The translations under genes were made by a program, and so were the position numbers. From Molanna angustata (taxonomy: Eukaryota > Arthropoda > Insecta > Trichoptera > Molannidae), in the NCBI GenBank assembly GCA_963576475.1, contig OY754968.1:16457116-16521115 (forward strand): a DNA stretch of 64,000 nucleotides. The letters run 5' to 3'. The notes under the pieces were generated by a model. The model saw only the letters and a program-made list of their open reading frames with translations, was not told where the DNA came from and searched no databases. This document shows positions 10,565-22,907 of this stretch, piece by piece (the first letter of the stretch is position 1; the number at the start of each line of letters is the position of its first letter).

Positions 10565-11334
10565 TTCACATCAGTTCACAACAAAAAAATTACAATAACA
10601 AAACATATATTATATCAAAATTAAACACAAAACAACCATAAACTTAACTTAAGATTTCTTTGCTGCTCTTTCGTCATTCTCTGGACAACCTCGACTTTTT
10701 TTTGCACCGTGACCCCTCAGCCTCCAGTCCCTGGTCTACCCAAGACTCCGACCTTTCGTGCTGATGTCCTCAAGTGCTCCCAAGACTCGTCCCTGGTCAC
10801 CTCCAGCGACTCCGATTTCGTCTTGATTGACTTCGCCCCTGGCCAAACTCTCGACTCCCGGCAAAGTCCTTGATCCCGTGAACTGATCTTAACCCTGGAT
10901 CCAAATTTTCAATTTAGAAACTCCCATATCTTGATCTTCTGCCTTAGGTCCTATGTCCTGACTGTCTCCCTACAGCCAGATGCTGACCAAAAGTCACACC
11001 GTCTTTAACGCGATATAAATCGAAATGTAGATTTAACATGAAATCAAATTCTCTTTCATGTCCGCTCTGCGACTACATGATAACTTTAACAAAGATAACT
11101 AACAAATTCAAAAATATTTTAAATATTTAAGACGATATTAACTTTGAAGATTCCTCAGTATATTATGTATATTTACAAATATTTTAAGACAAGAAATATG
11201 ATTTATACTAATATAATTTTTAGAAATATATTTCACACATTTCCAAGAAAATTTACTTAGGTATATACGTCATTCATATGATTGATTTTCAAGGAAGGAC
11301 TGTATTTTTTCTAGTTTGAATTATTTCATTTCAT
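10565..11334. other. Pyrimidine-rich stretch (minus leader of gag fragment?)
   Basis: 10,690-10,990 is clearly richer in C and T than its surroundings and lies on the 5' side of the minus-strand gag fragment. It could be the element's leader or LTR remnant. No second copy was seen to prove an LTR. Confidence 0.35.
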
Positions 11335-11560
11335 TTTTTGTAGCTTCTTGGGCAACTAACAGGTGCTATGTCAAATAATTATTTAACACGCACCCAATAA
11401 CAAGTTGCCATATTCTGGAGACTTACGATATTTATCGTCTCACAGATCCAGACTGAAAACACAATTTTAAAAAAACTGTGTCTCCACCGGGAATCGAACC
11501 CGGGACCCTTAGATCAGCAGTCACATACCTAACCAACTGAGTCACGAAGGCCGACATTTA
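11335..11560 (-). repeat. tRNA-derived SINE, minus strand
   Basis: On the minus strand: GCCTTCGTGACTCAGTTGG (box A) and CCCGGGTTCGATTCCCGG (box B) with tRNA-like spacing, then the body with AACTGTGT. It ends in a segment with CAACTAACAGGTGC and ACAAGTTGCC. The same body sequence without a tRNA head recurs near 28,080-28,150 and 30,893-30,985, which supports a dispersed SINE family. Confidence 0.75.
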
Positions 11561-12444
11561 TTGTGAAAAAATAAAATCTACATAACAAAGATTTTTTTTA
11601 CCTTTATCCCCTCATCGTGCACAATATAATGATCTTTTTCTTCACGTTTCCTTTACCTTAAGGGGCCATATAAACCTAAACACCTCAATTTCAAATCAAA
11701 TCCCTCAAATATGTTAAACAGTGTGTTTCTAGATATAATAATATAAGTTTTTTCAACATTTCTCTAGTGAATGTTCGTCACACAATTGTAAAATTCAGCC
11801 TAAATTCCCGTAAAATAATTATTAAAAATATCCTTTTTTAGAGCACATTTTTTAAATTACTCCATAACTATGTGTCGTAGAGAAATAAATCTTTTATATG
11901 CTTAAAGAGTGTATAAAATCAAAGTGAATGACCGATAAAGTTTTTTCATTTCAACTAAGGTTTGTTCTTAAAATGCAAAAAATCAACAAATTTGCGATTT
12001 CCGATAATTTAAATCACGTTTAAACCTTTTTTAACGCACGCGATAGTTACCCTTACTAACGCGTAACTTCATAGTGCATTGGGCGGTTTTAATATATCAT
12101 GTTTTCAGTCACTAAGTTTAGCGTTATATGTCCTCTTAATTATATTCTTTACAATATTACCTACATAATTTGTATATTACAATATTATTTATTGTATAGG
12201 ATATTTTTTAATCATTCTGTATTTATTATATCAAATAGATAGTTCCTAAATTATAAAAAATGATTTTCATGATGAGTTAGATAATTGCTTCACATTTACC
12301 ATCGCGAGTAGCGACTGGTAGGTATATAAAAACTAGTATTTTAATAAATCCATAAAACCAATATTTCATACATATTATGTACATTATACTGCAAAAAAAT
12401 AATAAAATTATTAAAACAACGGAAACTAAATATTAAACTAAATA
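11561..12444. other. Intergenic, no gene seen
   Basis: AT-rich sequence without recognisable coding or structural repeats. Confidence 0.4.
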
Positions 12445-12951
12445 TACATAAACATAAAACCATATTATGAATATGATCCAATATCATTTTTAGAAAATAA
12501 TAATATTTCACTTTATTACGATAAAACAATATTAACTGACCGGTCAATTCATATACATAACAGACCCGATTTAATAATACATGATAAAATTAAAAAAATA
12601 ACATATATTTGCGACGTGGCTATTCCAAATTCTAGTATTATTATAAAAACTTTTGATGAAAAAATTAGAAAATACACCGCTTTAGGTAACGAGATTAAAA
12701 GACTTTGGCATTCTCGTAAAATAATAATATTACCGTTCATTATTTCAGCCACTGGCATTATTCCAAAATCGTTAATCCGTAATTTAGAAATTATAGATTT
12801 ATCGAAAAATTTATTAATAAAAATGCAAAAAACGGTAATTATGAATACATGTAGAATCGTTAAAGATTTTTTAAACGTTAATATTCGGGAATCAGTAGGG
12901 TTGTTAGGTAGTATAGAGACCTCCTCAGAGCCTAATCCTTTGATATGTTAA
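12445..12951 (+). pseudogene. LINE C-terminal fragment with PD-x14-D endonuclease-like motif
   Basis: One frame is open from just after a TAA to TAA at 12,949. It reads YYEYDPISFLENNN, then a DRSIHIHNRPDLIIHDK segment, then TYICDVAIPNS, EIKRLWHSRKIIILP, ATGIIPKSL and MQKTVIMNTCRIV. The order RPD-x14-D resembles the restriction-like endonuclease region of R2/R4-type LINEs, and this C-terminal block recurs in many insect genomes. There is no ATG near the start and no reverse-transcriptase motif, so it is a 5'-truncated remnant. An ATG-less host exon is less likely. Confidence 0.55.
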
Positions 12952-14116
12952 GTATCTGGATGGGTGAACTATTCCCAATTGAAAGCTTGATGATGCGTTT
13001 GTTGCATTTTATTTTGCTCTTTTAAATAAATTACAATTTACGCATTGATCTGCTTATTCTTTTGAGGAAGTATAATAATGGTAATAATAAAGAGTGTTAT
13101 TATTTGTAGTGCTTAATTGTTATTAATATCATTAGTAAATCGGCCAGCGCCGCACAAAAATAATATATAAAAGCGGCCATGATCTACCACCAAATGATTT
13201 ACTCACAACTAAATTTCTCTACATATTATGATCTACATAGAAGGACGCAATGTCATTTTACGTTATGTGTACGTAACTAATTAATAATGTTTTATTTTTC
13301 CTTTCTTTCAACGCACAAAATTCGTAAGCTCATTTTTCGTTTTGAAATTTGAATGCCTTGTTTACATGAAGTTAGCTCTACGCACGGTTTCGTTGGATCC
13401 TTAAGGGTAATATTTTCATTACAATGTTCAAATATTTGTTGAGGCTTTTGTAGTATATACCTATGATTAAAAATTCAATATCGTTCTCCGGCATACTTCG
13501 TATTCAAGATTTTTTGTTCATATGAAAAATCGAAACCATAATATCACTTCTTTTAATACACATTTAGGAAATTAGATTGAAAACAAGGTTATTAGATTGA
13601 AAACAAAATCTAGGAAATTAGATTGAAAACAAAAACAAGCAAATTAAAAAAAAAACGAGGATATCCTTTGCAAAGATTTTTTCGCGTAAAAAGAAATTCA
13701 TAAAAAATACTCCTAGTTTAATGCAAAGCATTATTGTTTTTTTTGTATGAAATCCAAAATTGGTCAATTTTATTAAAATGAATCAAGCTGGAAACGTCCA
13801 TTGTCATCGGGAATACACAATTTAGTCGGATAGTAAATGACGTGAAGTTAATAAAAAAGATTTCATGAATGAAGAATTTCCTTTGGATGTTTGCTTCGTT
13901 ATATTTTTTTATAAGTTCCTATTGAAATTTTAGAAAAAAATTCTAAATACCTCCCTACTTATTTTTAAAAAATTTGTTCTTATTTAATATTTTAATCATA
14001 AATCATAAATAAGAAAATAGGGTTCAAAGAAGGGCTTATTATTATGAAATTTTGAAAAATATAACAGTAAATTATATAATTGAAAGTAAATCTAAAGTAA
14101 TAAAGCAATCAATATG

Positions 14117-14154
<38 letters not shown>

Positions 14155-15054
14155 TGTGTGTGTGTGTGTGTTTGTCTCACGCCTTTTGAAAAACCAAGAG
14201 CATCTAAAAATCTAATTTATGTGCGAACGTGTACCAGTATACCTGATGCAGTGTCACGCTAAAAATAATGCGATTAAAATGCTGAATTTTAAAGATATTT
14301 CAATAATTATTTTTTTCATACAAAATTTTCCAAGTCATATCTGTCAAAAAAGTGTACATTTTGCACGCAAATATCTGTTAGTTTAAAAGTTAGAAGTACG
14401 TATTTACACGAAAAAAATATATTTTCAAGTATAACTTAGCTTTTAAGTGAAAAACAAGGTGAATATTTTGTCTAATTATAATGTTTAACTTATTTTAAAA
14501 GTAAGCGTTTTGTACAAATGTACATATAACCCCGCCATTTTAATATCTTTTCATACGATATTTAATTTTCCTACCGAATGAATATGTTCTTTAAAATAAT
14601 ATACCTTTGAAATAAATGTGATTATGGAATAATAAAATGAAACACAAGACATTACAGAAAGTTTTAAGACATATATTGTAAAAGTCTGTTAATTATTAGT
14701 AAAGATATAGGCGTAATAAAATTGCATAATTTGTTTAAAATATTTGATTTTTCTGACAATTTTCATTTTTATGGCATCGAACAATCCAATGTAGGTACCT
14801 ACATATTCAAAAAATGTCTCCATAACATTTGATATTTTTCACATGTTGGAACATGGTTACTATGGTAACGGACACATTCTGATATTCAAATAAAATTTGT
14901 TATAAATCGAATTCGAATTAATTTAGAACATCATTGTAGGTAGGTACCTACATACCTAATACTTACTACTTAAAAACCAAGAATATACTGATTTGTATAG
15001 GAAAATTATTAAACTATTTTAGGTTAACTACAATACACATTCAATATACCTACA
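12952..15054. other. Intergenic with simple repeats
   Basis: Contains a three-copy ATTAGATTGAAAACAA repeat at about 13,568-13,632. A dispersed-repeat copy at about 13,650-13,800 is similar to 53,860-53,990. A TG-dinucleotide microsatellite lies at 14,118-14,171. TAGGTACCTA-like motifs cluster near 14,937-14,960. No gene is seen. Confidence 0.5.
14118..14171. repeat. (TG)n microsatellite
   Basis: More than twenty TG units with one ATG interruption. Confidence 0.9.
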
Positions 15055-16300
15055 AACTATTTCCTATAGTGAAATTCTTCTTTTTTCTATGTAGACCTTT
15101 GGGTGATTTTTTCTACAAACTATTTCTTGGGGTTTAAATCTTCTTCCTCTTCTTTTGTGAAGTCATTTGGGACAGTTCATAAATAAACTATTTCCTATAG
15201 TCTAATTTTTCTTTTTCTTAATTTATGTAGACCTTGGGTGAGTTTTTATACAAACTATTTCCTATAGTCTAATTCGTCTTCTTCTTCCTTTATGTAGACC
15301 TTTTGGTTAGTTTTTAAACAAACTATTTTTAAACAAACTATCCTTTAGTCTAATTCTTCGTTTTCTTATTTTATGTAGATGTTGGGTGAATTTTATATAA
15401 AATATTTCCTATAGTTCAATTCATCTTCTTCTTCTTGTATGAAGACATTTTGGTCAGTTTTTTATATAATACATTTCCTAATGTGTAATTCTTCTATTTC
15501 ATCTTCTATGTAGACCATTGGGTCAGTTTTTATTACAAACTATTTGTTATAGTTTTATACTTCTACTTCTTTTTTTATTTAGTCTTTTGGATTAGTTTTA
15601 TGTCTAATAGTCTATTGTAACGAAATATTATAAACAACATGCATACTTGATGAAAATACATAAAAACGAATGGGATGTGACCAACACTAGAATCTTCTCA
15701 TTACTTTTGTTCAATCAAATTTACACCATTTATTATATCATCATATATTGCTTAATTTTCAATAACTACACATTTCATTTTGATGACAATATATAAAAAA
15801 TCGGGGTTGTGGCCATTGCTGGATCTTCACAACGTTTATATTCATATTAAAAACTATTTAACATAGCTTAAGTCTTCTTCTTCTGTAATGTAGACTTATG
15901 TGTCAGTTTTAAGTCTATCAGTTTTATTGTGCAAAACTATAATAAACTATATGCACACTTGACGAAAAATATAAAAACGAATGGGATGGGACCAACACTA
16001 GAATATTTTCAGTACTTTTGTTTAATCAATTTTTAAACCATTTCCCATCATCCAAAATTACTAAATATTTAAAACACATTATTTGCGTTCGATGATAATA
16101 TATAAAAATAGGGGTTGTGGCCAAATCCAAACTCTTTACGACGTTGTCTTTTTATAATAAGTCATATTTAAAATCATTTCCCATAGTCCATGCGTGCAGA
16201 AATTGTATGTGCTTATATACAATTAAAAGCAAATGGATTGTGGCCATCACTTTAAGATTTTACACCGCTCAATTAAATTTCAAACTACTTTTCATACTAC
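15055..16300. repeat. Degenerate tandem/higher-order repeat region
   Basis: From 15,055 to about 15,560, diverged units of roughly 70-95 bp share ACAAACTATTTCCTATAGTCTAATTC, a CTTCTTCTT-like tract, ATGTAGACCTT and GGGTGAGTTTTT. From 15,610 to 16,300, longer units recur: AACGAATGGGATG(T/G)GACCAACACTAGAAT at about 15,667 and 15,972, and GGGGTTGTGGCCA at about 15,803 and 16,113. Together they form one array that has decayed by substitution and indels. No coding potential is seen. Confidence 0.7.
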
Positions 16301-17287
16301 GGTTAAAAAAAATTATGTGTGACAATATTATGTAGGTATATAAACGATTGCTTATTCCTTCACTAATTTACATTCTTGGCCAACGGCGGGACATAAAAGC
16401 TAGTTATAAATAAATTTTATACTGAGCAACCATCGTTTTATTTTCAAATATAATAAATAAGCATTATACACTTACTAATAGTAAATTTCTAAATACTTAA
16501 AAATGTAAAGAAAATTAATTTATTTGATTTTATATTTTAATATTAAAAACTTGAATTGTTTTTACGATTTAACGTTAGGTTAATTATATTTCATGTTGCG
16601 GGACAGCACTACTCTGACGCTCGCACAATAAAGTATAGCATTTGTCCTCCAATGTTTAGCTGTCATTAATTACGAAACTTCATGTGAGTCCAAACGTCAA
16701 AACAAACGTCAAACGCCATCGTAAAATGGCCGTACTATAGTTTAACGCAATAAAAAAATATATTTTGCATGTCGTAATATAATCCAATGTTTATTTTCAT
16801 CAAGAGCAATTTCAGCTTTTCAGCAAAATCAACTATTCACAACAAAATTGCAAAATAAAAAATAACAACATTATAAAGAAATAATAAGATTCTTTAGCCT
16901 TAATGTGTTTTTTTTTACGTTTTAGAGTTGTGCGAACAAAATGACACGAAAAGGTTTAGTTTGGATATTATCGTTAAATGTAACGTCTCCTCACCTCCAT
17001 TGCCCATAAAAATCGTCATTTCCAGCACCTAAGTGGCCAATACCTCTAATTGATTTTAACGATTATGTCAGCAATATATTTGAGCAATGTATTAACTGCG
17101 CTATTAGTCGCTATCTGGAAAAATAGACGGTGTTAAATCTTGATTGTAAACATTTAAAGAAACCAACATTATTTGATATAAAGATATACATTTAAATAAA
17201 TAAATACAAATTATGTCGCTTTTTTATATCGATAAATTAATTAAAAAATGAAAACCAAATACATACTCGTATGTACCAGTAACATCA
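16301..17287. other. Intergenic, no gene seen
   Basis: AT-rich. No supported feature. Confidence 0.4.
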
Positions 17288-18090
17288 ATGCATTTCCAAA
17301 CTTATTATTGGACATCGCCTATTTCAACACAGTTTTACAACAGTTATTACCATTACGTACTTACAATCCGCAGACCATTTAAAATTAAGAAACAATATAG
17401 ACTAGACGACAAATACACGGCCTTACTGTTCTTAACAAAATTGTTAATGGTACCATGGACTCGAGACTTTTACATACAAGGCATACAACTTAATATTCAT
17501 AGAAGATCGCTGAGATTCGCCAATTTCTTTAATATTAATATACTTCGGACCAGCTTCATGTATTACAGTCCCATACCAAGAATGTCTACACAGTATAACG
17601 ATATGACAAGGAAGTGTCCTGATCTTGACGTGTTTGCAGATTCGCTCTCTGTTTTTAAGAAAAAAGTTAACTCGCCCGTATTGTTTAAAGAAGGTCTCAG
17701 TGATATTTGTATACGCTATTTGATTGCAATATGTTTGAAATTGTCTTTTCTCTAACTCATATAACTTTTTTTAACTTCTTATGTACCTATTTTTTACTTT
17801 TACTTCTGTAACTTGTGTAACTTCTATAACTTGTTTTTTTTTCTTAAATAATGTAACTATTTTTTTCTTCTTTTTTTTACTTATCTCTTGTAACCGAATT
17901 TTATCTAATTTATGCAACTCATACTTGTGTAAATTACGTGTGTGATTGAACAAGAGCTCATGTAATTTTGTGTGCATTCATAATTGGACGTCCAGCACTT
18001 AATAACCAATATTATTTTCTTTTAATGAAAATTGTAAGCTGGATGTCTGTCGGTGTACCCTTTTAATAAAATAAAATAAATAAAATATAA
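17288..18090 (+). pseudogene. LINE 3' fragment with C-terminal tail and A-rich end
   Basis: The open frame 17,288-17,755 (155 codons) ends with a tail characteristic of Jockey/I-like LINEs: NIHRRSLRFANFF, then RTSFMYYSPIPRMSTQYN, then DLDVFADSLSVFKKKV. No reverse-transcriptase catalytic motif is included. The 3' UTR continues to an AATAAAATAAAATAAATAAAAT tail at about 18,066-18,088, which fixes the plus-strand orientation. Confidence 0.65.
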
Positions 18091-19129
18091 TTTTGAAAAA
18101 GATGAAAGTTGACTCCAGGCTACTATTATACTATGTATTTTGTGTTAACTGCGTCTCGGGGAACACCTTTATTTAATTCGCTAAAAAAAAGTTCGTCACT
18201 GAAAATCGTTTTGAAAAGTATTTTGCCAGAACGGAAAATGTTTTGCTATTAATTTTATCGCTGAAACTTTGTCAAACTTGTTTCAATTACTAATTTGTAT
18301 GAAGTGTTCCCACTAGATATTTTAATTTAAATTATAATTTACTCTCTCCACCACTACGGAATATATCGTTTTCCCATTTTATATTAACAGAGTTCAAAGT
18401 ATTTATCAGAAGATATATTTTGATTGTTTATTTATTATTCGTCTAAAAATAAATTCAGTACTAAACTAGAACGCAAATTCATAACTCTATTTTCAAATTA
18501 ATGATTAAAATATTCTCTACTGTTCACCCACACCAATAATAGTATATGATTAACTTTTCCATCTAACTTTTTACAAAATAATATATTGTTGTAATTTTAA
18601 TAAATTTAAAACGTTTCTCTAATGTGAAATTCATAATGGTTTTTGCTAGAGAGTAGATTATGTATTTATTATGTATGGCGTACATATTTTTTATCACTTT
18701 TTTTACAAACTTACGTATATTTAAAACTATACAGACCAAACAACCAATTTCATATTGTAAATAATGAAGTTTATGTAAAGACAAGTTTATCGTAGATACG
18801 ATAAATAGTTACAACACTGGAATACTCCCAGTTATACACTTGTCGAATCATAAAATACCATTAATCATACCAATAATCATTAGTACGTACACCTAATTCT
18901 ATACCTAATTGTACACTATATTTTTTTATAAAGTAGGAATTTATTTGATTACTTTATGATCAATATCTGTGAACAAACGTATCTGGTATGTTTTTTTGTT
19001 TATTTTTATTTTTTTTTGATAAAAAAATGAATGTGTCCTTGTTAGACAACTACATACTTAATATTATATACGTATATAAATAATTATATACGTAAAACAA
19101 TGGATTCATTTATTTATTCATTAATAAAT
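18091..19129. other. Intergenic, no gene seen
   Basis: AT-rich. No supported feature. Confidence 0.4.
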
Positions 19130-19217
19130 AGACAAATAAATTTATTTATTTATTTATTTATTTATATTTTATTATTTACTTATTTATTTATTAATTTATT
19201 TTTTTTTTAATTTTCAT

Positions 19218-19268
<51 letters not shown>

Positions 19269-19380
19269 TTATTTATTTATTTATTTATTTGTTTATTTTT
19301 ATTTTTTTATTTATTTATATTTATTTATCAATTAATTAATTTATTTATTTATTTATTTATTTATTAATTAATTAATAAAT
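19130..19380. repeat. (TTTA)n simple repeat
   Basis: About 250 bp of almost uninterrupted TTTA/TTAT units, with small interruptions near 19,165-19,215 and 19,295-19,345. It may be an expanded LINE tail. Confidence 0.9.
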
Positions 19381-19937
19381 AAATTTATTAATTTAGGCAG
19401 ACCTCAATTGTTAAGTCGTCTTGATAATTATATAAAATGTGATAAAAAAATAACAAATAAATTATATTATTTATTGCCCATCCAAAATATGTATACCTAC
19501 CTACCTACATATTTATACTTGATATATTTGTACAGGAAACTCACTGATAGTGAGATTTATTCAATACTACGTTTTGTTGAATAAATACAAATAAATATAA
19601 ATAAAAATATTATATATGAACTTTTCTGTCTTCAGAAGTGGAAGCACTCATAAAATATGGATTGGTTGCCTCTAAGAACCCCTCCCCCCCTCCCGTGAGA
19701 TTGAATCACCGCAGTATGCCATGTCTCATTGAAAACATCAATATCAATAAAAATTAGCACAAAATGAGTACAAAGCATGTTATGAATTATTAAAGTTTTT
19801 TGAATAAGAGAAAAGCAATGATTGTTTTCATTGTATAAATCAATAAGTTCTTGATAGTAAAGCATATAGGTTGGTACTCAAAGAATGCATTATCTATACT
19901 GTATTCTTTCTAAGAAAAAGTATTACTTACAAATGAA

Positions 19938-20125
19938 AAAGGCTTTATTTATTTATTTATTTAAGGGACAAATACAGCCTTATAAAATAAAAATAAAAAA
20001 TACACTTTGAAATGAAAAGAAAGACAGATTAATTACTTTTGTCCATAATTGATGTACCTACATTAAATAATCATAGGCTTCAAGCCTTATAAATATAATG
20101 AACAAAAATATTACAAAAATATCAA
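19938..20125 (-). repeat. LINE 3' tail (minus strand)
   Basis: TTTATTTATTTATTTAAGGGACAAATACAGC marks the A-rich end of a minus-strand LINE. The following 150 bp look like 3' UTR. No protein similarity was recognised upstream. Confidence 0.45.
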
Positions 20126-20578
20126 TACAACACCTAATTTTAAAATTTCTGTTTTTTTCTGGTCGCAAAAAAACACCGATCTATTAAAACTAAAACATTG
20201 TAGTGGTGGTTAAGTTAATATGGATCACAAAGTTAGCCCATAACGTGATTATTTCCGGTCTGTCAACGTTTATTATTTAGTGTTTGTCCATCTTGAGCGT
20301 CCTAAAAAATAATCTACATATTGCATTGGTTATATAATACAGCGCTGGCCATAAAACTCAAGTACCTAGTTGTGCAATTTAGATCGTCGTTAAATATCCA
20401 AAGTCACCCGCGTCGTCGTGTCCCACTCACAACTGCCCATTTAACCACCTCACGCCATTCTTACCTTGATAACTTAGAGGGTAGGTACCTACCTACAGTT
20501 TCTTAACGAGAGCCGGCTATCCAGGCGCTGTCTAGCACCTATATACGCATTAGCAGTTGAGAGCCCAATATATGTCTA

Positions 20579-20929
20579 TTATATTAAAATTAACTGTAAA
20601 CGCCTACTGTGTGCCACCGACTTATGATAGTGCTTCCACTTTTTTCTATTATCATCGTTTTCGGGGGTTCCATACGAGCCAGATAATCGTAAATACAACA
20701 GGGAAAATAACATTTCAGCGCAATTAAAGTTCAGCAATGAGGTTCGAAATCCATTCCAAGTGTTGCGTTTTTGGGTGAGAAGAAACTGGTTTATGGACAT
20801 ACAAGCATGTGTCGTGTTATCTTTTTTCGTTAATGCATACTCGCACACCTGTCGCTGGTAACCCCACATTGTAGGTCCAAAAGCGGTCCAAAGAAGCAAG
20901 ATTTGTATAGGGATTTTTATTTTTTTCAA
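20579..20929 (-). CDS. Unrecognised 116-codon open frame
   Basis: An ATG-initiated frame of 116 codons in a stretch visibly richer in G+C than its flanks (about 20,400-21,000). I do not recognise the protein. It has a hydrophobic start (IPIQILLLWTAFGPTMWGY) and a basic C-terminus (NRKKWKHYHKSVAHSRR), with no clear domain. GAGAGCCGG at about 20,507 and CCGGCTCT at about 21,138 face each other and may be ends of a mobile element that contains it. It could equally be a chance frame. Confidence 0.2.
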   Translation of the reverse strand: MKKIKIPIQILLLWTAFGPTMWGYQRQVCEYALTKKDNTTHACMSINQFLLTQKRNTWNGFRTSLLNFNCAEMLFSLLYLRLSGSYGTPENDDNRKKWKHYHKSVAHSRRLQLILI

Positions 20930-21889
20930 AATAACCGTTCATATCATCACGGCACGGAGTTACTAGCGGCAGGGATGCGGGTGTTCATTACCTTATAATA
21001 AAAGAAAGCATGGCACACGAGTGAATCCCCACATATCGGTTTCGTTTAATCTAAAATGGCGTAGTTACATAATAGGTGGTAAACCTCATTGCTGAACTAT
21101 GTGAGATGTTATTTTACCTCGTGTATTTTTGATTACCCGGCTCTTAAAGCGGTAATAATAGAAAAGAGTAAAAGCACTATTCTTTTAATATGATAATATG
21201 TCTAAATTTTTGTGTCTTGAGTTAATTATTAAAAAAATATTAATTATTAGTTAATAAGTTTAATTTTTAAAAGCATGGTATTTTGTAGGCGTATGCGGAA
21301 AATTTGTTTATTTTTCTGTGCGTATCTGAAAAATAAAAATTCATTGATAATCGAAACCCAGCTTATATTTTAATCAAAAAAAAAAATAAACGGAATAGTA
21401 ATTTTCAAATCATTTTTGTAACTAAGTTTTTAGCTTATAATCGATTATTTTAATGCCACCGGTTATATTATCTGCCTTTACACATACTGGTTATCGGATA
21501 GTTTGTTACCAGTGTTACTACGTATCAATGTTGCTTTCAATGACTTTTCAAATATATGTACATTCGATGTCAGATAATCTGTATCAGTTAGCTGGTATGT
21601 ATGAAAGCTTTTATATAATCAAAACAACTTTGTGTATCGAAATAGATATATCATGAAGCGGAAGTGCCCCGTTCCACAATCGTACTTTTTAACTTTGCGC
21701 TTTGCACTTTGCAATTCGTCGGCTTGTTTTCGTTCCACCATTACATTTTTTCGCAAAGTAACGATCAGTGAAGAGCAAGACTGTTGTTCTTTTTATTTAA
21801 ATTAATAAATTTTTGTTATTACGGTTATACATATATGTATATCTTTTTGTTTGCTCTTTGTGCTTACTTTTCTCTGTTATTCTTTTTAT

Positions 21890-21990
21890 TTGTATGTATA
21901 CCTTATTTTTGAATGTTGTATATATTATATGGTTTGTGTTGCGTTGCACCCCCCTGCTCACGAACTGAAATAAAATCTCAAAAAAAAGCG
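21890..21990 (+). repeat. Dispersed 3'-end repeat (copy 1)
   Basis: A block with GGTTTGTGTTGCGTTGCACCC, CCTGCTCACGAACTGAAATAAAAT and an A-rich end is nearly the same as 34,770-34,815, in the same orientation. It looks like the 3' end of a retroelement with an AATAAA signal. Confidence 0.55.
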
Positions 21991-22202
21991 AAACAGACGA
22001 CTATTGCAAAGCAAATAGGTAAGCCGTTCTGTTCCACCATCGCTACTTTTCATAAAAATAACTTTGCAAACATTGCGAATGAATTGAAAAGAATATTTTG
22101 AGATTTAAAATTTTCCATTCGTCGAATTGTGAAAGTAGAAGTTGTTTGTTTAGAATTTTTAATGTAAATTATTATAAAATGTTGCAGAGATTATTGTAAG
22201 AA

Positions 22203-22345
22203 AGGGATAAGGAAGACGGGGTTGTTAGAAATTATAGAGAGAGGATTAATTTCGAAAATATTTTACCCACGCAGTTCCTCGAAAATTTTCGAATAAATAG
22301 CACTCAGTGTGAATATGTCTTAAGTAAGCACACGATATATTCTTA
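22203..22345 (+). pseudogene. Harbinger-type transposase N-terminal fragment
   Basis: The frame reads RDKEDGVVRNYRERINFEN, then ILPTQFLENFRINSTQCEYV, before a stop about 50 codons in. The RNYRERxNFE...FxxxFRIN...YxL order is typical of the region preceding the DDE nuclease in PIF/Harbinger transposases. Nothing of the nuclease remains. Confidence 0.55.
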
Positions 22346-22907
22346 TTTTTTTTAGGTAATTTAAACTATGTTTATGTGATTATTTTGTCTGTTTTTTAAG
22401 TTTAAGTAAGTATATATTATGATTATTTTACTACTCATCTATATTTTAAGGTACAGAACAGCACTAAGATAAGCAAAGGATTGTCTCCTCATCAGCAAAT
22501 AAATCGGTTAAACTCCTGTTGCCTCACTGTATTAGTGATAGTGTCAATAAATGCTTCAAAAAGAATTCCTTTCTTTTCTTTAATTATCTCCAACACGGCT
22601 ATTTTTTTTTCTCTTAATATTGTCTTTCCGGTTCATTTTCTAACAACAGCGAAATCACAGAACAGACAAGAACGAACGGTGTCAAATGATCGTTTACGCT
22701 ACGCGCGAAACACTCGGTACTACTAAGTTATCACTAGGTGTCGCTAGCGTCAATTTATTGAAAAGACTTAGCAAATGTTTGGCGACGCCGCAGAGACCAT
22801 TTTTTTTTCTTGGAACGCGAACGTTTTGCACTTTACGAAATTCTCAAATCGCAAAGCGAAAAGTGAAAAGTGAAAAGTTGAAAAGTACAATGGTGGAACG
22901 GGGCACT

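Larger units (their letters stand above)
21663..22907. mobile_element. PIF/Harbinger-derived non-autonomous DNA transposon
   Basis: Terminal inverted repeats: AGTGCCCCGTTCCAC at 21,663, and the reverse complement (GTGGAACGGGGCACT) ending at 22,907. Similarity continues inward for about 40 bp of GTACTTTT(T/C)AACTTT-type sequence. The internal segment 22,203-22,350 still encodes a PIF/Harbinger-like transposase N-terminus. The catalytic domain is absent, so it cannot move alone. A three-base target duplication was not evident. A LINE-like 3' tail (about 21,890-21,985) seems to be inserted within it. Confidence 0.65.

Noticed and set aside
11481..11552. True tRNA gene on the minus strand
   Set aside because: The box A and box B sequences are good, but the arms do not form a clean cloverleaf, and the body continues into a dispersed repeat. 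Called as a SINE.
19130..19380. Telomeric repeat
   Set aside because: The units are TTTA, not the insect TTAGG, and are interrupted; it is a simple repeat or LINE tail.
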